Positions 17,321 through 17,685 of a stretch of DNA of 17,685 nucleotides are shown one piece after another. The notes under the pieces were generated by a model. That model did no database searches, was not told the origin of the DNA, and saw only the letters and a list, made by a program, of their open reading frames with translations. Where the stretch lies: the NCBI GenBank assembly GCA_003667245.1, contig RCNN01000415.1, positions 1-17,685 of the forward strand, written 5' to 3'. Position 1 is the stretch's first letter. Each line of letters opens with the position of its first letter. The translations under genes were made by a program, and so were the position numbers. The stretch comes from Heterostelium multicystogenum (taxonomy: Eukaryota; Evosea; Eumycetozoa; Acytosteliales; Acytosteliaceae).

Positions 17321-17685
17321 GGAAACCCAACCAATATGATGACAAAGTTCATGGTACTTCATCTTGACTTCTCTGGCTTGAATCCACAAACCTTTGAGGT
17401 AAGACTACACAAAATGAAACAAGGCTAGCATCATTTCTGACTAAAAATCAAAACAGGTTTTTGAGACAGACTTTAACAGCAAGGTCAATAGTTCTGTCAA
17501 GCCTTTCATTGAGGACTACCAGCATCTTCTCATATCTAAGAGGACAGAAGAGAGGTTTCCAGATCGAGGCTTTACCCAACTGTTTGGAGAGTTTCGATTC
17601 TTTGAAGAGATCTTACACTCTGGTACACACTTTACGTTCTCATGACGAATATGTGTCAGTCTTAACAATTCGTTTCAAGCAATCT
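17051..17685 (+). pseudogene. AAA-ATPase-like (Pfam AAA-ATPase_like type) gene, frameshifted and cut by window end
   Basis: Exon 1 starts MAESSQDAS; one base fewer than copy 2 near 17078 shifts the frame before GILTNIIFQRSSTTFKQLHH, and a TAG follows. Introns 17239-17304 and 17399-17456 have clean GT/AG ends. Exon 2 encodes FNIDYGNPTNMMTKFMVLHL then DFSGLNPQTFE, the strand after the P-loop in this family. Exon 3 continues VFETDFNSKVNSSVKPFIED and RFPDRGFTQLFGEF. At 17633-17655 the text for VL-DEYVS, the Walker-B-like LIDEYD site, is present but split by a one-base loss, giving TGA 17643. No Walker A lysine motif is visible in exon 1, so the 5' part is missing or replaced. In intact relatives a PD-(D/E)XK domain often follows. 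The function of the family in amoebae is unclear. Confidence 0.65.

Overview
The window looks like nuclear DNA of a social amoeba (Dictyostelia or a close amoebozoan). Spacers are very AT-rich, introns are short (49-80 nt) and start with GTA, coding frames are rich in CAA glutamine codons, TATA boxes read TATAAATAG, and the gene families present (PD-(D/E)XK and AAA-ATPase-like proteins, GT4 glycosyltransferases) are common in dictyostelid genomes. The taxon is inferred; no rRNA or other marker is present.

Layout, left to right: a decayed copy of the complex I 51 kDa subunit gene (NDUFV1 type) at 1-1194; AT-rich DNA with small relics; a relic reading frame at 2965-3217 broken only by stop codons and running into repeat R1 copy A (to 3832); a spacer; an intact secreted 853-aa protein with a Cry/delta-endotoxin-like helical domain between lectin-like domains (4997-7558); repeat R2 copy 1 and another relic; R1 copy B (to 9660); an intact six-exon gene built from repeated symmetric exons and ending in a membrane anchor (9785-11048); a chain of about 14 consecutive hairpins (11176-11800); R2 copy 2; a broken glycosyltransferase (13165-14046); a broken PD-(D/E)XK protein with a coiled coil (14269-15902); and two more R2 copies, the last carrying a broken AAA-ATPase-like gene that runs off the window.

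Only two protein genes look intact: the Cry-like lectin and the exon-repeat protein. The rest is accessory territory with relics of gene families, two dispersed repeat families and repeated 5' gene flanks. The two most unusual objects lie next to each other: the exon-repeat gene with its tail anchor, and 128 bp downstream a 625-bp block in which almost every base belongs to some hairpin. All non-Watson-Crick pairs I found in those hairpins are G.U when read on the + strand, which points to a structured + strand RNA. I could not assign it to a known RNA family.
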